Below are positions 52,798-61,806 of a stretch of 64,000 nucleotides of DNA, in pieces. Source of the stretch: CANMIH01 sp049116335 (GTDB taxonomy: Bacteria; Pseudomonadota; Alphaproteobacteria; Rhodobacterales; Rhodobacteraceae); contig JAGDYZ010000007.1 of assembly GCA_049116335.1 (NCBI GenBank), forward strand, positions 153,474 to 217,473, read 5' to 3'. The position numbers were made by a program, and so were the translations under genes. The number at the start of each line of letters is the position of its first letter. Position 1 is the stretch's first letter. The notes beneath the pieces are model-generated. The model saw only the letters and a list, made by a program, of their open reading frames with translations, did no database searches and was not told where the DNA came from.

Positions 52798-53625
52798 ATG
52801 AGAAACACACTAATTGCCGCAATTGCCCTGTTTGCCACGCCCGTGTTGGCGGAGTGGCAGCTTGAGGGATTTGAAATGCCCGAATCCACTTTGTATGATG
52901 CCGAGCGCAACCAGATTGTGGTCAGCAACATTGTCGGGAACCCGATGGAAGCGGACGGGCAGGGCTATCTTTCGCTTGTATCACCTTCCGGAGAGCTTCT
53001 CTCCCAGCGCTGGGCGACGGGGATGGATGCGCCCAAGGGATTGGCCGTGGTGGGGGATCGTATCTACGTTGCGGACCTGACCAAATTGCATGTTGTTGAT
53101 GCGGATACTGGGTCTGTGCTTCAGAGTGTTGAAGTGCCGGATGCCAAGTTTCTGAACGACATCACCGCATCCTCAGAGGGCGTTTATATCTCTGACATGC
53201 TGACCCACACTATTTGGCACTTTCACAATGGGGTTTTGAATATTGCGGTGCAAAGCCCGGATCTGAACCATCCAAATGGATTGCTCTGGCGTGATGGGGC
53301 GTTGTTGATTGGATCATGGGGTCCCGATATGCAGGCCGATTTCAGCACATCCGGCCCCGGCGATCTTTTGTCGTGGTCCCCAGACACCGATACGATTTCA
53401 GTGGTTGCGCCCGCCGTAGGGAACATCGATGGCATTGTTGAGCGGGATGGCGCACTTGTCATCAGTGACTGGATCAGCGGCGCGCTTTGGCGACTGAGTG
53501 CGGATGCCGAACTGTCCAAGATCGCTCAATACCCTGCGGGTCTGGCGGATATTGGCGCGACCGAGAGCGAGATTTTGATACCTCATATGCTCTCGGGCCG
53601 CGTTGAAGCCGTGGCATTCGATTGA
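52798..53625 (+). CDS. Exported SMP-30/gluconolactonase-like beta-propeller protein
   Basis: A 275-residue protein with a signal peptide (MRNTLIAAIALFATPVLA, cleaved before EWQLEG) and beta-propeller repeats of the SMP-30/NHL type: NQIVVSNIVGNPMEADGQGY, PKGLAVVGDRIYVADLTKLH, FLNDITASSEGVYISDM, NHPNGLLWRDGALLIGSWG and IDGIVERDGALVISDW. The conserved Asn/Asp residues that bind a metal in SMP-30 appear in these turns. The ATG at 52798 follows GGAAAGGAC. A sugar-lactonase role is possible but not shown. Confidence 0.82.
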   Translation: MRNTLIAAIALFATPVLAEWQLEGFEMPESTLYDAERNQIVVSNIVGNPMEADGQGYLSLVSPSGELLSQRWATGMDAPKGLAVVGDRIYVADLTKLHVVDADTGSVLQSVEVPDAKFLNDITASSEGVYISDMLTHTIWHFHNGVLNIAVQSPDLNHPNGLLWRDGALLIGSWGPDMQADFSTSGPGDLLSWSPDTDTISVVAPAVGNIDGIVERDGALVISDWISGALWRLSADAELSKIAQYPAGLADIGATESEILIPHMLSGRVEAVAFD

Positions 53626-53760
53626 TCCTATTCCATGGATGTCCTTCTTTCTCGAAAGGGGGACATCTTGCTGATTTATCTAGACTGTCATGCGGGCGTC
53701 ACGCGCCCGTTACACAGGGTCGCCATCGGTGCCGGGTCCTTTTTGACTGGGAGATCCTTG

Positions 53761-55929
53761 ATGATCCGCACTTTGTGCCTGACCAGCGTATTGGCTTTGA
53801 CTGCTGGTGCCGCTGTTGCCGAAATGAACTTTAATCGCATTGCGTCTTTCGCCACGCCTTTGAATATGGCTGAGGGAGAAGACACCAAGCGTGAAACCTC
53901 GCCTGAGATCATTGCCGCCACAGCAGATGGCATGACACTGATCTACACCGATAGCCCGCTTGGGGCGTTGGGTCGTGTGGACATCACTGACCCGAAATCG
54001 CCCAAACCCCTGGGCAATATCGCTCTGGATGGTGAGCCAACGTCGGTTGGAGTGATCGGCACCACAGCCTTTGCAGGTGTGAACACCTCGGAGAGCTATA
54101 CTGCGCCGTCTGGGTATCTGGGTACCTACGACGTGCTGACTGGTGCCGAGCTGGCTCGGTGTGATCTGGGTGGCCAGCCTGATAGCATCGCCGTGGCCAA
54201 AGATGGTTCGCTGATTGCCGTCGCGATCGAAAACGAGCGTGACGAAGATCTGGGCGATGGCCGTACAGGCCAGTTGCCCGAGGGATTTCTGCTGCTGTTG
54301 CAAACCAATGGGGGTATGGCGGATTGTGCGAGCCTAACAAAGGTCGACATGACAGGCCTGGCCGAGGTCAGCCCAGAAGATCCCGAGCCTGAGTTTGTCG
54401 ACATCAACGGCTTTGGCGAAACCATCGTGACCCTGCAGGAAAACAACCATCTGGTTGTTGTGGCTGCGGATGGCACGATCCTGAACCACTTCTCGGCGGG
54501 TGCGGTTGATCTGGATGGGATTGATACGCTGGATGAACGCGGATCGCTGGATTTCGACAAATCGCAACTGGGCCGCAAGCGTGAGCCGGACGCGGTGAAA
54601 TGGATTGATGACAATCACTTTGCCATCGCCAACGAAGGTGACATGGATGGTGGGTCGCGCGGTTGGACCATTTTCAACAAAGACGGCACTGTTGTGTATG
54701 AATCAGGCGCATCGTTTGAACACGCTTTGATCCAGATCGGCCACTACCCTGACAAACGCTCGGACAGCAAAGGTGTCGAGCCGGAATCGATCGAATTCGC
54801 CAAGTTCGGCGACACACCGTACGTCTTTGTCGGGTCTGAACGGGGTTCGGCGGTTGGGGTCTATGACGTAACCGATCTGGCCAATCCTGTTCTTGAACAA
54901 ATCCTGCCATCAGGCATCGGGCCAGAGGGTTATGTGGCGCTGCCCGCGCGCAATCTTCTGGTTTCGGCCAACGAAAAGGATCTAATCGAAGACAAAGGTC
55001 CGCGGGCGCATGTCATGATCTTTGAACGCCAGGATGCGCCTGCTCAGTATCCGCAACTGACCAGCGAGGGTGCTGAGGAGTTGATCGGTTGGGGCGCGAT
55101 CTCGGGTATGGTTGCGGACGAAGATGGATTCATCTGGGTCGTGAATGACAGCTTCTATGGCTTCCAGCCCTCGATCTTCAAGATTGACCCAAGCCAGACC
55201 CCGGCCCGTATCGTTGACGTGATCCGCGTGCACCGTCAGAATGGTCAGCCGGCGCAAAAGCTTGATATGGAAGGCATCACTCTTGATGGCAAAGGTGGTT
55301 TCTATATTGCCTCTGAAGGGCGCACAGATCGTGTGGTGCCACATGCCATCTACCACGTGAACAAAGACGGTCTGATCAAAGCCAAAAAGGGCGAGATTGG
55401 CCTTCCTGCCGAGCTTATGGCGGTCGAGAAACGGTTTGGGTTCGAAGGGATCACCAAGGTCGGCGATACGCTTTGGATGGCGGTTCAGCGTGAGTGGAAA
55501 GATGATCCAAAGCATCACGTCAAACTGGTGGCTTACAACCTGAAAACCAAAGACTGGGGTGCGGTTCTCTATCCCAAAGCCGAGCCGAAAAAAGGCTGGG
55601 TTGGTCTGTCCGAGATCGTGGCCCATGGCGATTATGTCTATGTGATTGAGCGCGACAACCAGATTGGTGCAGATGTTGTGACCAAAAAGGTCTACCGCAT
55701 TCCTATGGCCGACATGACACCAGCCGCTCTGGGGGGAGACCTTCCGGTTGTGAGTAAAGAAGAGGTGCGTGATCTTGTCCCGGATCTTCAGGCACACGGC
55801 GGCTATGTGGTGGATAAGGTCGAAGGCCTTGCCATCATGCAAGATGGCACCGCCTGGGTCAGCACAGACAATGACGGTGTTGATGACAGTTCAGGTGAGA
55901 CCTTCTTCTGGTCTATCGGTCAGATGTAA
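53761..55929 (+). CDS. Exported phytase-like/esterase-like propeller protein
   Basis: A 722-residue protein with a signal peptide (IRTLCLTSVLALTAGAAVA, cleaved before EMNFNR). The N-terminal half (about 25-400) reads as a choice-of-anchor-I-like propeller (SPEIIAATADGMTLIYTDSP, GYLGTYDVLTG, EPDAVKWIDDNHFAIANEGD); the C-terminal half (about 430-720) matches the esterase-like activity of phytase domain (GMVADEDGFIWVVNDSFYG, LDMEGITLDGKGGFYIASEG, RFGFEGITKVGD, VEGLAIMQDGTAWVSTDND). It should be periplasmic or exported and may act on phosphate esters. A good terminator follows. Confidence 0.82.
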   Translation: MIRTLCLTSVLALTAGAAVAEMNFNRIASFATPLNMAEGEDTKRETSPEIIAATADGMTLIYTDSPLGALGRVDITDPKSPKPLGNIALDGEPTSVGVIGTTAFAGVNTSESYTAPSGYLGTYDVLTGAELARCDLGGQPDSIAVAKDGSLIAVAIENERDEDLGDGRTGQLPEGFLLLLQTNGGMADCASLTKVDMTGLAEVSPEDPEPEFVDINGFGETIVTLQENNHLVVVAADGTILNHFSAGAVDLDGIDTLDERGSLDFDKSQLGRKREPDAVKWIDDNHFAIANEGDMDGGSRGWTIFNKDGTVVYESGASFEHALIQIGHYPDKRSDSKGVEPESIEFAKFGDTPYVFVGSERGSAVGVYDVTDLANPVLEQILPSGIGPEGYVALPARNLLVSANEKDLIEDKGPRAHVMIFERQDAPAQYPQLTSEGAEELIGWGAISGMVADEDGFIWVVNDSFYGFQPSIFKIDPSQTPARIVDVIRVHRQNGQPAQKLDMEGITLDGKGGFYIASEGRTDRVVPHAIYHVNKDGLIKAKKGEIGLPAELMAVEKRFGFEGITKVGDTLWMAVQREWKDDPKHHVKLVAYNLKTKDWGAVLYPKAEPKKGWVGLSEIVAHGDYVYVIERDNQIGADVVTKKVYRIPMADMTPAALGGDLPVVSKEEVRDLVPDLQAHGGYVVDKVEGLAIMQDGTAWVSTDNDGVDDSSGETFFWSIGQM

Positions 55930-55961
55930 GCCTCGCTCGTTCGGAATGTGAACAGATTATT

Positions 55962-55997
55962 GCCCTGCGGATGTCGCTCCTCCGCAGGGCGTTTTTT
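55962..55997 (+). terminator. Rho-independent terminator
   Basis: A perfect 10-bp stem, GCCCTGCGGA at 55962-55971 and TCCGCAGGGC at 55981-55990, is followed by G and six T at 55992-55997, 32 bp past the stop of the phytase-like gene. Confidence 0.92.
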
Positions 55998-56045
55998 GTG
56001 GCTGAATGCGCTCTGGAAGGTGGTTTGGTGATTTATCTGGATCTT

Positions 56046-56078
56046 GGATACATTATCCCATAAGAGGGTTTCGTATCC
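56046..56078. promoter_or_regulatory. Dyads upstream of the hydroxyproline-type pair
   Basis: The dyad GGATA-CAT-TATCC lies at 56046-56058, and GTATCC at 56073-56078 forms a wider inverted pair with GGATAC at 56046-56051. They sit 37-69 bp before the ATG at 56115, a suitable operator position. No regulator is adjacent, so the factor is unknown. Confidence 0.45.
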
Positions 56079-56114
56079 CGGGGCCATCCCCCAGTCGAAC
56101 CTAATGAGGCCACA

Positions 56115-57074
56115 ATGACCAAAACCGTTTTCTCCGGAACAATGCCGGCGCTGATGACCCCCTGCAAAGCGGACCGCACCCCAGATTTCGATGCCTTGGT
56201 GAAAAAGGGCAAAGAGATGATTGCGGCTGGAATGTCGGCGGTTGTTTACTGCGGCTCGATGGGGGACTGGCCTCTGTTGAGCGATGCGCAGCGTATGGAA
56301 GGGGTTGAGCGGCTGGTCAAAGCAGGTGTCCCTGTCGTTGTGGGCACCGGGGCGATCAATTCGCAGTCCGCCGTGGCCCATGCCGCCCATGCTCAGAAAG
56401 TGGGCGCAGTTGGACTGATGGTGATCCCCCGCGTCTTGTCGCGCGGTTCGTCGTCTGCCGCGCAGAAGAACCATTTTAAGGCCATCCTGTCCGCAGCGCC
56501 CGACATTCCTGCCATCATCTACAACAGCCCAGTCTATGGGTTCGCCACCAAAGCCGATCTGTTCTTTGCGCTGCGCGCAGAACATCCGAATTTGATTGGC
56601 TTCAAAGAGTTTGGTGGCAAAGACGATCTACGCTACGCGGCAGAACACATCACAAGCCAGGATGATCAGGTCACTCTGATGGTCGGCGTTGACACCGAGG
56701 TCTACCACGGATTCGTCAATTGTGGCGCTACGGGATCGATCACCGGAATTGGTACGGCTTTGCCAAAAGAGGCGTTGCTTCTGGCAGCGCTGTCTCAGAA
56801 GGCGGCGGCAGGTCATGCAGAAGCGCGCAAGCGCGCGCTAGAGCTGGAAGACGCTTTTGGTGTGCTGGCAAGCTTTGATGAAGGCACCGATTTGGTCCTC
56901 TATTACAAACACCTGCTCGTCTTGAATGGTGAAGAAGAATATCGCCTGCACTTCAACGAAACCGATGTTTTGTCGGATGCGCAACGCAACTACTGCGAAC
57001 AACAGTATGACCTGTTCTGCACATGGTTTGCGGATTGGTCAAAGCAGGGCGGAGTGATCGCCGAATGCATGTAG
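56115..57074 (+). CDS. DapA-family lyase, possible pyrroline-4-hydroxy-2-carboxylate deaminase
   Basis: A 319-residue class I aldolase-fold protein. It has the Schiff-base Lys in NLIGFKEFGG (about residue 163) and the catalytic Tyr in IPAIIYNSPVYG (about 137), with GSMGDWPLLSDAQR in place of the usual GTTGE motif. This variation excludes ordinary DapA and points to a hydroxyproline-type deaminase or another keto-acid lyase. The 3' end overlaps a proline-racemase-family gene by 10 bp, and that pairing supports the hydroxyproline pathway (2-epimerase, then deaminase); the intermediate oxidase is not in the window. Confidence 0.8.
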   Translation: MTKTVFSGTMPALMTPCKADRTPDFDALVKKGKEMIAAGMSAVVYCGSMGDWPLLSDAQRMEGVERLVKAGVPVVVGTGAINSQSAVAHAAHAQKVGAVGLMVIPRVLSRGSSSAAQKNHFKAILSAAPDIPAIIYNSPVYGFATKADLFFALRAEHPNLIGFKEFGGKDDLRYAAEHITSQDDQVTLMVGVDTEVYHGFVNCGATGSITGIGTALPKEALLLAALSQKAAAGHAEARKRALELEDAFGVLASFDEGTDLVLYYKHLLVLNGEEEYRLHFNETDVLSDAQRNYCEQQYDLFCTWFADWSKQGGVIAECM

Positions 57075-57997
57075 TCGACAGCCATACCGGTGGTGAACCC
57101 ACCCGTGTGATCTTGTCTGGTGGTCCCGATCTTGGTTCGGGGCCGCTGCAAGACCGCGCTGCGTGTCTGGCGCAGGATCATGTGGCGTTTTATCAGTCGG
57201 TGATGTGTGAGCCGCGGGGCCAACCGGCGATGGTTGGGGCGCTATTGGTCGAACCTGTGGATCCGGATTGCGTCACCGGCGTGATTTACTTTGATGCAGA
57301 CGCGGTGCTGGGCATGTGCGGTCACGGCACGATTGGCCTGGCCGTGACGCTCTATCATCTAGGGCGGATCGGATTGGGCAGCCATAAAATTGAGACCCCC
57401 GCAGGTGTGGTCGTTGTCGATTTGAGCGATGCGCATACGGTTACTGTCACAAACATCGAAAGTCGCCGCGTCCGTCAGGCGGTGGAGGTTTCAGTGCCAG
57501 ATCTAGGAACAGTCACCGGTGACGTGGCCTATGGTGGCAACTGGTTCTTCATCGTTGATCCAAGCCCGATTGCCGTGACGCCCGCGAACATTCCTGTTCT
57601 GACACAAATGGCCATCGCGACGCGAGAGGCGGCAAATGCTGCTGGAGTGGGCGGAGAGCGGGGGGAACCAATTGATCATGTGGTTCTACAGGACCAGTGC
57701 GACGATCCCGAGGTGCACAGTCGGAACTTTGTGCTCTGTCCTGACGACACCTATGATCGCTCGCCCTGCGGGACCGGAAGCTCGGCGCGTCTGGCCTGTC
57801 TGGCCGCAGATGGAAGCCTGGCACCAGGAGGCGAGATTGTTCAGCAAAGCGTCATTGGAAGCCCTTATAGGTTGTCCTATCAACCCGGATCCAATGGCGG
57901 GGTTGTTCCTACGATCACCGGGCAAGCCTTTGTTACCGCAGAGACAACTTTGATGTTTCATCCTCGCGATCCATTCCAATGTGGCATTCCTATTTAG
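57065..57997 (+). CDS. Proline-racemase-family protein, probable 4-hydroxyproline 2-epimerase
   Basis: A 310-residue protein of the proline racemase family. Both catalytic cysteines are present: MCGHGTIG near residue 88 and SPCGTGSSARL near residue 236. Two Cys favour 4-hydroxyproline 2-epimerase over 3-hydroxyproline dehydratase, which has Thr or Ser at one site. Other blocks are VVDSHTGGEPTRVI at the N-terminus and AYGGNWFFIVD. The ATG at 57065 overlaps the upstream lyase gene and gives the conserved start. Confidence 0.86.
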   Translation: MHVVDSHTGGEPTRVILSGGPDLGSGPLQDRAACLAQDHVAFYQSVMCEPRGQPAMVGALLVEPVDPDCVTGVIYFDADAVLGMCGHGTIGLAVTLYHLGRIGLGSHKIETPAGVVVVDLSDAHTVTVTNIESRRVRQAVEVSVPDLGTVTGDVAYGGNWFFIVDPSPIAVTPANIPVLTQMAIATREAANAAGVGGERGEPIDHVVLQDQCDDPEVHSRNFVLCPDDTYDRSPCGTGSSARLACLAADGSLAPGGEIVQQSVIGSPYRLSYQPGSNGGVVPTITGQAFVTAETTLMFHPRDPFQCGIPI

Positions 57998-58019
57998 TCT
58001 CGTGGGGTCTTAAATCATC

Positions 58020-58046
58020 CAGGCCTCCGTCCTGAGCGGAGGCCTG
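58020..58046 (+). terminator. Hairpin after the hydroxyproline-type pair
   Basis: A perfect 10-bp stem, CAGGCCTCCG at 58020-58029 and CGGAGGCCTG at 58037-58046 with a 7-base loop, lies 22 bp past the stop. No T-run follows, so it is either a weak or factor-assisted terminator. Confidence 0.6.
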
Positions 58047-58162
58047 ATTGGCGGTCTAGATGCCTTGAGTTTGATCTGATCAGGTTGAGAAAACGATCAG
58101 CAAAAAGTGCGAATTGAGGGGTTGCGGAAGAAAACCTTTCGGCGTAGATACGCCTCCACGGT

Positions 58163-58237
58163 TGGGATGTAGCCAAGTGGTAAGGCAACTGTTTTTGGTA
58201 CAGTGTACCGTAGGTTCGAATCCTACCATCCCAGCCA
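58163..58237 (+). tRNA. tRNA-Gln (anticodon UUG)
   Basis: The 75-nt cloverleaf includes the acceptor arm TGGGATG pairing with CATCCCA, a D-arm with AGCCAAGTGGTAAGGC, an anticodon loop containing TTTTGGT with anticodon TTG, and a T-arm with GGTTCGAATCC. The CCA end is encoded (58235-58237) after discriminator G. It matches the common bacterial tRNA-Gln pattern. A small hairpin GGCGT-AGAT-ACGCC lies just upstream at 58141-58154. Gln tRNAs can serve as integration sites, and the DNA beyond looks accessory, but no integrase or repeated tRNA end was found. Confidence 0.97.
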
Positions 58238-58466
58238 GTTTCACCAAAGCATTTAGTTAATATTGCCTCGGTATCCCTGTGCTCCGCCGTTATATCAACG
58301 ACGTCTCGTAGGTGAATTCGATCTCAGCATCTGGCGCGGCATTAGCTGCGAGAGAATTTTTCCGGACCTTCGCTTTTGAAGAGTTGAAGCGCAGCGCCTC
58401 CTACGCAACCTTGGCCGTAAACTGGTCCGTAGACCACTGGCGCATGCCAGTCTCACTAATCCAGTC

Positions 58467-61142
58467 TCATAGAAAGCTGATATCCAGGTCGCTTATCTGA
58501 TCAGCATAGATGCCGACCAGATAGATGGTATCTCCATCCCCATAGGCCACCTGTATGCCTTTCCGCTGATCAGAATAGCTTAGCGGCCCCTGTTGAATGC
58601 TTTCAAATACCAGCCGATCTTCGTCGGCATCAAATTTGTACACGGTGTCTCGTCCATCGCCAGATGTGAATACGAAGGTATCGATATCGGCTCCAGCTTT
58701 CATGCGGTCATCGCCTTCACCCCCACGAAGACTATTGTTGCCTGCCCCTCCATCAAGCTTGTCAGCATCCGCGCCGCCATTCAGAGTATCGTCGCCAACG
58801 CCACCGGTGAGATCGTCACGTCCCGAGCCTCCGCTCAAAACGTCATCTCCCGCGCCGCCAACAAGCCGGTCGCGCCCGTCAAATCCTGTCAGAACATTGC
58901 TCAGTCCATTGCCAAATATCGAATTGTCTTGATTGTTTCCGGTTCCGAGGATCGCCCCACCTGTCATGCGCAGGGTCTCTACATAGTCAGGCAACGTAAA
59001 GCTCACGGAAGCTTTAATGCTGTCAGTCCCTTCCTGCTCGGCTTCTACGACAATGTCCCCTGCATCCTGCACGATATAGCTGTCATTGCCAGCACCACCT
59101 TCCATAACGTCCGCATCGGCCCCGCCACTCATAAGGTCATTGCCTTCGCCACCGTAAAGCGTGTCGGCGCCTTCTCCGGCGTCCAGTGTGTCGTTGCCTT
59201 CGCCTCCTGTCAGGAGATCAGAACCCCTATTGCCATGGAGTTTGTCATTCCCCTGATCCCCGAAAAGCACATCACTACCTGCGTCTCCTAGGATGCGGTC
59301 GTGACCAGACCCTCCGTAGACAGTGTCGTCACCGCCGTACCCTTCGATCGAGTCATCACCGGAATGCCCTCTGAGGGTATTCCCCAATGAGTTCCCTTTG
59401 ATGTCATTGTCGAGCGCGTTGCCTTCCCCCAGCAAAGCTGCGGTCTCGTCAATGAGCCAGAGATCTTCGTAAACATCACCGAGAATATGATCGAGTTCCG
59501 TTTTTACGAGATCGTGCCCACCGGTTTCGCCACCGATGACATCACCAATGTGATCGATGTAGTAGACATCATCGCCGGCGCCTCCGTGCATGGTGTCGCC
59601 ACCGTCTCCTCCATCAACCACATCATTGCCGTCGCTACCGTCGATCAGGTCAGCGCCTGATCCCCCACGCATAAAATCATGATCAGGACCGCCATAAACA
59701 TCATCGTCACCAGCACCGGCAAAGATCTTGTCGTTGCCGCCGTAGCCCAAAATCACATCACTTGGACCATCAGAACCATCAACCTCTTCACCCGCCTGAT
59801 CAACAAAGGTGGTCAGCATCTGATCATTCCCGGCCGTTCCATCAACCGGTGAGGTCACAACCGTCACAGTCGCAGTGTCTGTAACCAAGGCCTGAGTTTG
59901 GACCGTATAGGTGAACGCGGAACTGATATCTTGAGTTACTGTTCCTGGGGTGACTGTTACGATGCCATCGCCTTCGTATCGCGCACTGCCGCCGTTTTCC
60001 AAAGCGAGTACCATGCCCTGCGCGGCGGCCTGACCGTTGATCATCGTTAAACTCAGAGAGTCTCCTTCCGAAGCACTGTCATTGGCCAGCAGGTCATAGG
60101 TGACGTCGCTGCCTTTTGCAGCTGTACGGATCATGTCATCTTCGGCGAGTGCAATAGACAGGATTGGTTCGCGCAAAAGTACCGTGGAGGAGGAATCAAC
60201 GCCCAGAAACGGATCAACTCCACGCACATCCATCGCGCCGTCGTTGCTGGATACACGTGGCGAATCCGCCAGAAGTTCCATGTAAAGGTTGCCGTCATCT
60301 TGAGTAACCAACCGATAAAACCCACCTGAGGCTGGTGTCGAAGTGTCAAGATCATGGTTTGCGCTGTTTGCCCCGACGTAGACGTTGCCATCTGCGTCAA
60401 CCATTGTAGCGCCATAGGCACTCCGAGGGATGCCGTCTCGGGTTTCCCCCTCCACAATCGTCCCAGATATAACTGATGAGGTCACAACCGCCTCGCCGCC
60501 AAGGGCAACCTGTGACACGTCAACTGCTATCAAGCGTCCCGGGTCACCATCGGCCCGACCGTAGGCCACACCATAAAATGTTTGGTCGGTGGGATTGTAT
60601 GCCAGGTCTGCAAATCCGCGCGTAGACCCGTCTATGCCAGGAAGCGTGAGATAGGTTGTGGGGATGTTTCCATCTTCTGCGACGGCGGAAACGTCATAGA
60701 TGACCGCTTGATTGAGGTTCGCGGGAAACACCCACAATTGCCCGTTTTCATCCATATCCCCGATGTAGGATCCATAGGTGCCGTCCGCGACTTTGTGAAC
60801 CGAGCCGCGCGCATCAATAGCGACCACATCTCCACTTGTCAGAGCGTTGCCTGTTGCATCTGACCCATTGGAACGCGCGAGGCCATAGATCAGGTCGTCT
60901 TGCGCCGAATAGCCAACAGCATTGAGATTGACGACAGCAGACACTTCGGTTGTCTGATAGCTATTTGTGGCGAGATCAAACTTCACCAACTGACCATTCA
61001 GGACCTGATAAACGGCACTTTGCCCCGGCGCAAAGGCGTTGACTGTGACCTCTTGTCCATTGAAGGTCATTGTTTTCTCATAGGATGGAACAACACCACC
61101 CGTATCAATAACCGTGCTGGATTGAGACGATCCGCCCATCAC
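58467..61142 (-). CDS. RTX calcium-binding protein with DUF6923-like propeller (downstream part of split gene)
   Basis: An 891-residue frame. Residues about 25-320 resemble DUF6923-type repeats (VYQVLNGQLVKFDLATNSYQ, GYSAQDDLIYGLARSN, FADLAYNPTDQTFYGVAYG). Residues about 330-440 resemble a cadherin-like module (DVTYDLLANDSASEGDSLSL). From about 460 to 850 there are many GGxGxDxxx calcium-binding nonapeptides such as GYGGNDKIFAGAGDDDVYGG. It ends with a secretion-type tail. It is in the same frame as the 97-codon ORF at 61161-61454, separated by one TAG and six sense codons, so it is probably the C-terminal bulk of one larger secreted protein. A GTG/ATG restart near 61139-61142 is possible but lacks a clear ribosome site. 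No type I secretion genes are near. Confidence 0.82.
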   Translation of the reverse strand: MMGGSSQSSTVIDTGGVVPSYEKTMTFNGQEVTVNAFAPGQSAVYQVLNGQLVKFDLATNSYQTTEVSAVVNLNAVGYSAQDDLIYGLARSNGSDATGNALTSGDVVAIDARGSVHKVADGTYGSYIGDMDENGQLWVFPANLNQAVIYDVSAVAEDGNIPTTYLTLPGIDGSTRGFADLAYNPTDQTFYGVAYGRADGDPGRLIAVDVSQVALGGEAVVTSSVISGTIVEGETRDGIPRSAYGATMVDADGNVYVGANSANHDLDTSTPASGGFYRLVTQDDGNLYMELLADSPRVSSNDGAMDVRGVDPFLGVDSSSTVLLREPILSIALAEDDMIRTAAKGSDVTYDLLANDSASEGDSLSLTMINGQAAAQGMVLALENGGSARYEGDGIVTVTPGTVTQDISSAFTYTVQTQALVTDTATVTVVTSPVDGTAGNDQMLTTFVDQAGEEVDGSDGPSDVILGYGGNDKIFAGAGDDDVYGGPDHDFMRGGSGADLIDGSDGNDVVDGGDGGDTMHGGAGDDVYYIDHIGDVIGGETGGHDLVKTELDHILGDVYEDLWLIDETAALLGEGNALDNDIKGNSLGNTLRGHSGDDSIEGYGGDDTVYGGSGHDRILGDAGSDVLFGDQGNDKLHGNRGSDLLTGGEGNDTLDAGEGADTLYGGEGNDLMSGGADADVMEGGAGNDSYIVQDAGDIVVEAEQEGTDSIKASVSFTLPDYVETLRMTGGAILGTGNNQDNSIFGNGLSNVLTGFDGRDRLVGGAGDDVLSGGSGRDDLTGGVGDDTLNGGADADKLDGGAGNNSLRGGEGDDRMKAGADIDTFVFTSGDGRDTVYKFDADEDRLVFESIQQGPLSYSDQRKGIQVAYGDGDTIYLVGIYADQISDLDISFL

Positions 61143-61160
61143 TCGAAACTGTAAAAGCTC

Positions 61161-61454
61161 CTAGTTCCCGGTGCCGTCAAAGGTGAAGGAATAGCTTTGG
61201 AAAATTGCGCCGTCGTGAATGAAACTACCGACTTGTTCGCCGCCATAAATCACCTCCACTGTGACGCTTTGAACGCCTGCAGACAGGTTTGCGGCTAGAT
61301 TGAATTCCAGTTCGTAAGGCACATCCTCGATGGTCTGAACACTGGCTTCGAGCACCGGAAAACCGTTCTCATCTGATCCGCTGGTCCAGAAATCCGAAAC
61401 TGTGTACTGAGTAAAAGTTAGACGTCCTTCGGTGTCAGTGAGCAAATTGGGCAT
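61161..61454 (-). CDS. N-terminal domain of the amber-split RTX protein
   Basis: A 97-residue frame starting MPNLLTDTEGRLTFTQYTVS and ending SFTFDGTGN at a TAG (61161-61163). Beta-rich sequence (ASVQTIEDVPYELEFNLAA, VTVEVIYGGEQVGSF) resembles the N-terminal domain of large RTX/adhesin proteins of Rhodobacterales. Reading on in frame past the stop gives ELLQFRVMGGSS, which continues the domain style and runs into the RTX ORF. A single base change would restore a product of about 995 residues. Confidence 0.72.
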   Translation of the reverse strand: MPNLLTDTEGRLTFTQYTVSDFWTSGSDENGFPVLEASVQTIEDVPYELEFNLAANLSAGVQSVTVEVIYGGEQVGSFIHDGAIFQSYSFTFDGTGN

Positions 61455-61806
61455 CGGGTGTATCTCTTATCTGTTACAGGTGAGGACGTGCGTGTTCGAG
61501 CTGCACGCCTAATGGTCACGGCGCCAGATGAGGCCGCACGAGCTATGTGATACGTCAGTTGCGTTTGTTCGTTCCCGCGGCAGCGGGTGAGAGCATGTCG
61601 GCAGAAACTCAGACTGAGACAGTTCCTTTCAACGGATCTTCTTGTTCAGTGTGCCAATTTGGTAAAGTTTTTCGAGAGGCGAAATGTATGTAAAAATGCG
61701 CAAGAGCATCGGGTTGTATACTTTCGGCTGAAAGCAGGCCCTCAATATCTTTGAGAGTTTCTTCAAAAGGGAAGACCTTACCAGGTTTCAGGGAATTCAT
61801 TCCTGA
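61455..61806. other. Region upstream of the RTX gene without a firm gene
   Basis: About 350 bp between the RTX start and the start-less ORF at 61807. It should contain the RTX promoter. Apart from the doubtful 63-codon minus-strand frame at 61609-61800, no gene, hairpin or repeat stands out. The base composition is more AT-rich than in the window in general. Confidence 0.4.
61609..61800 (-). CDS. Doubtful small hypothetical ORF
   Basis: A 63-codon frame: MNSLKPGKVFPFEETLKDIE, GLLSAESIQPDALAHFYIHF, ASRKTLPNWHTEQEDPLKG. The mix of charged and hydrophobic residues is protein-like, and AGGA lies close before the ATG. It matches nothing I recognise and faces away from the neighbouring plus-strand ORFs. 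It could be a remnant or chance frame. Confidence 0.3.
   Translation of the reverse strand: MNSLKPGKVFPFEETLKDIEGLLSAESIQPDALAHFYIHFASRKTLPNWHTEQEDPLKGTVSV

Noticed and set aside
54982..55842. 286-codon frame antisense to the phytase-like gene
   Set aside because: Shadow frame; composition is rich in His, Phe and Asp from reversed codons of the true gene.
58312..58500. 62-codon plus-strand frame after tRNA-Gln, considered as an integrase remnant
   Set aside because: TTG start without a ribosome site, overlaps the RTX 3' end, and no integrase motif could be seen.
58593..59291. 232-codon plus-strand frame inside the RTX gene
   Set aside because: Repetitive complement of the calcium-binding nonapeptides, not an independent gene.
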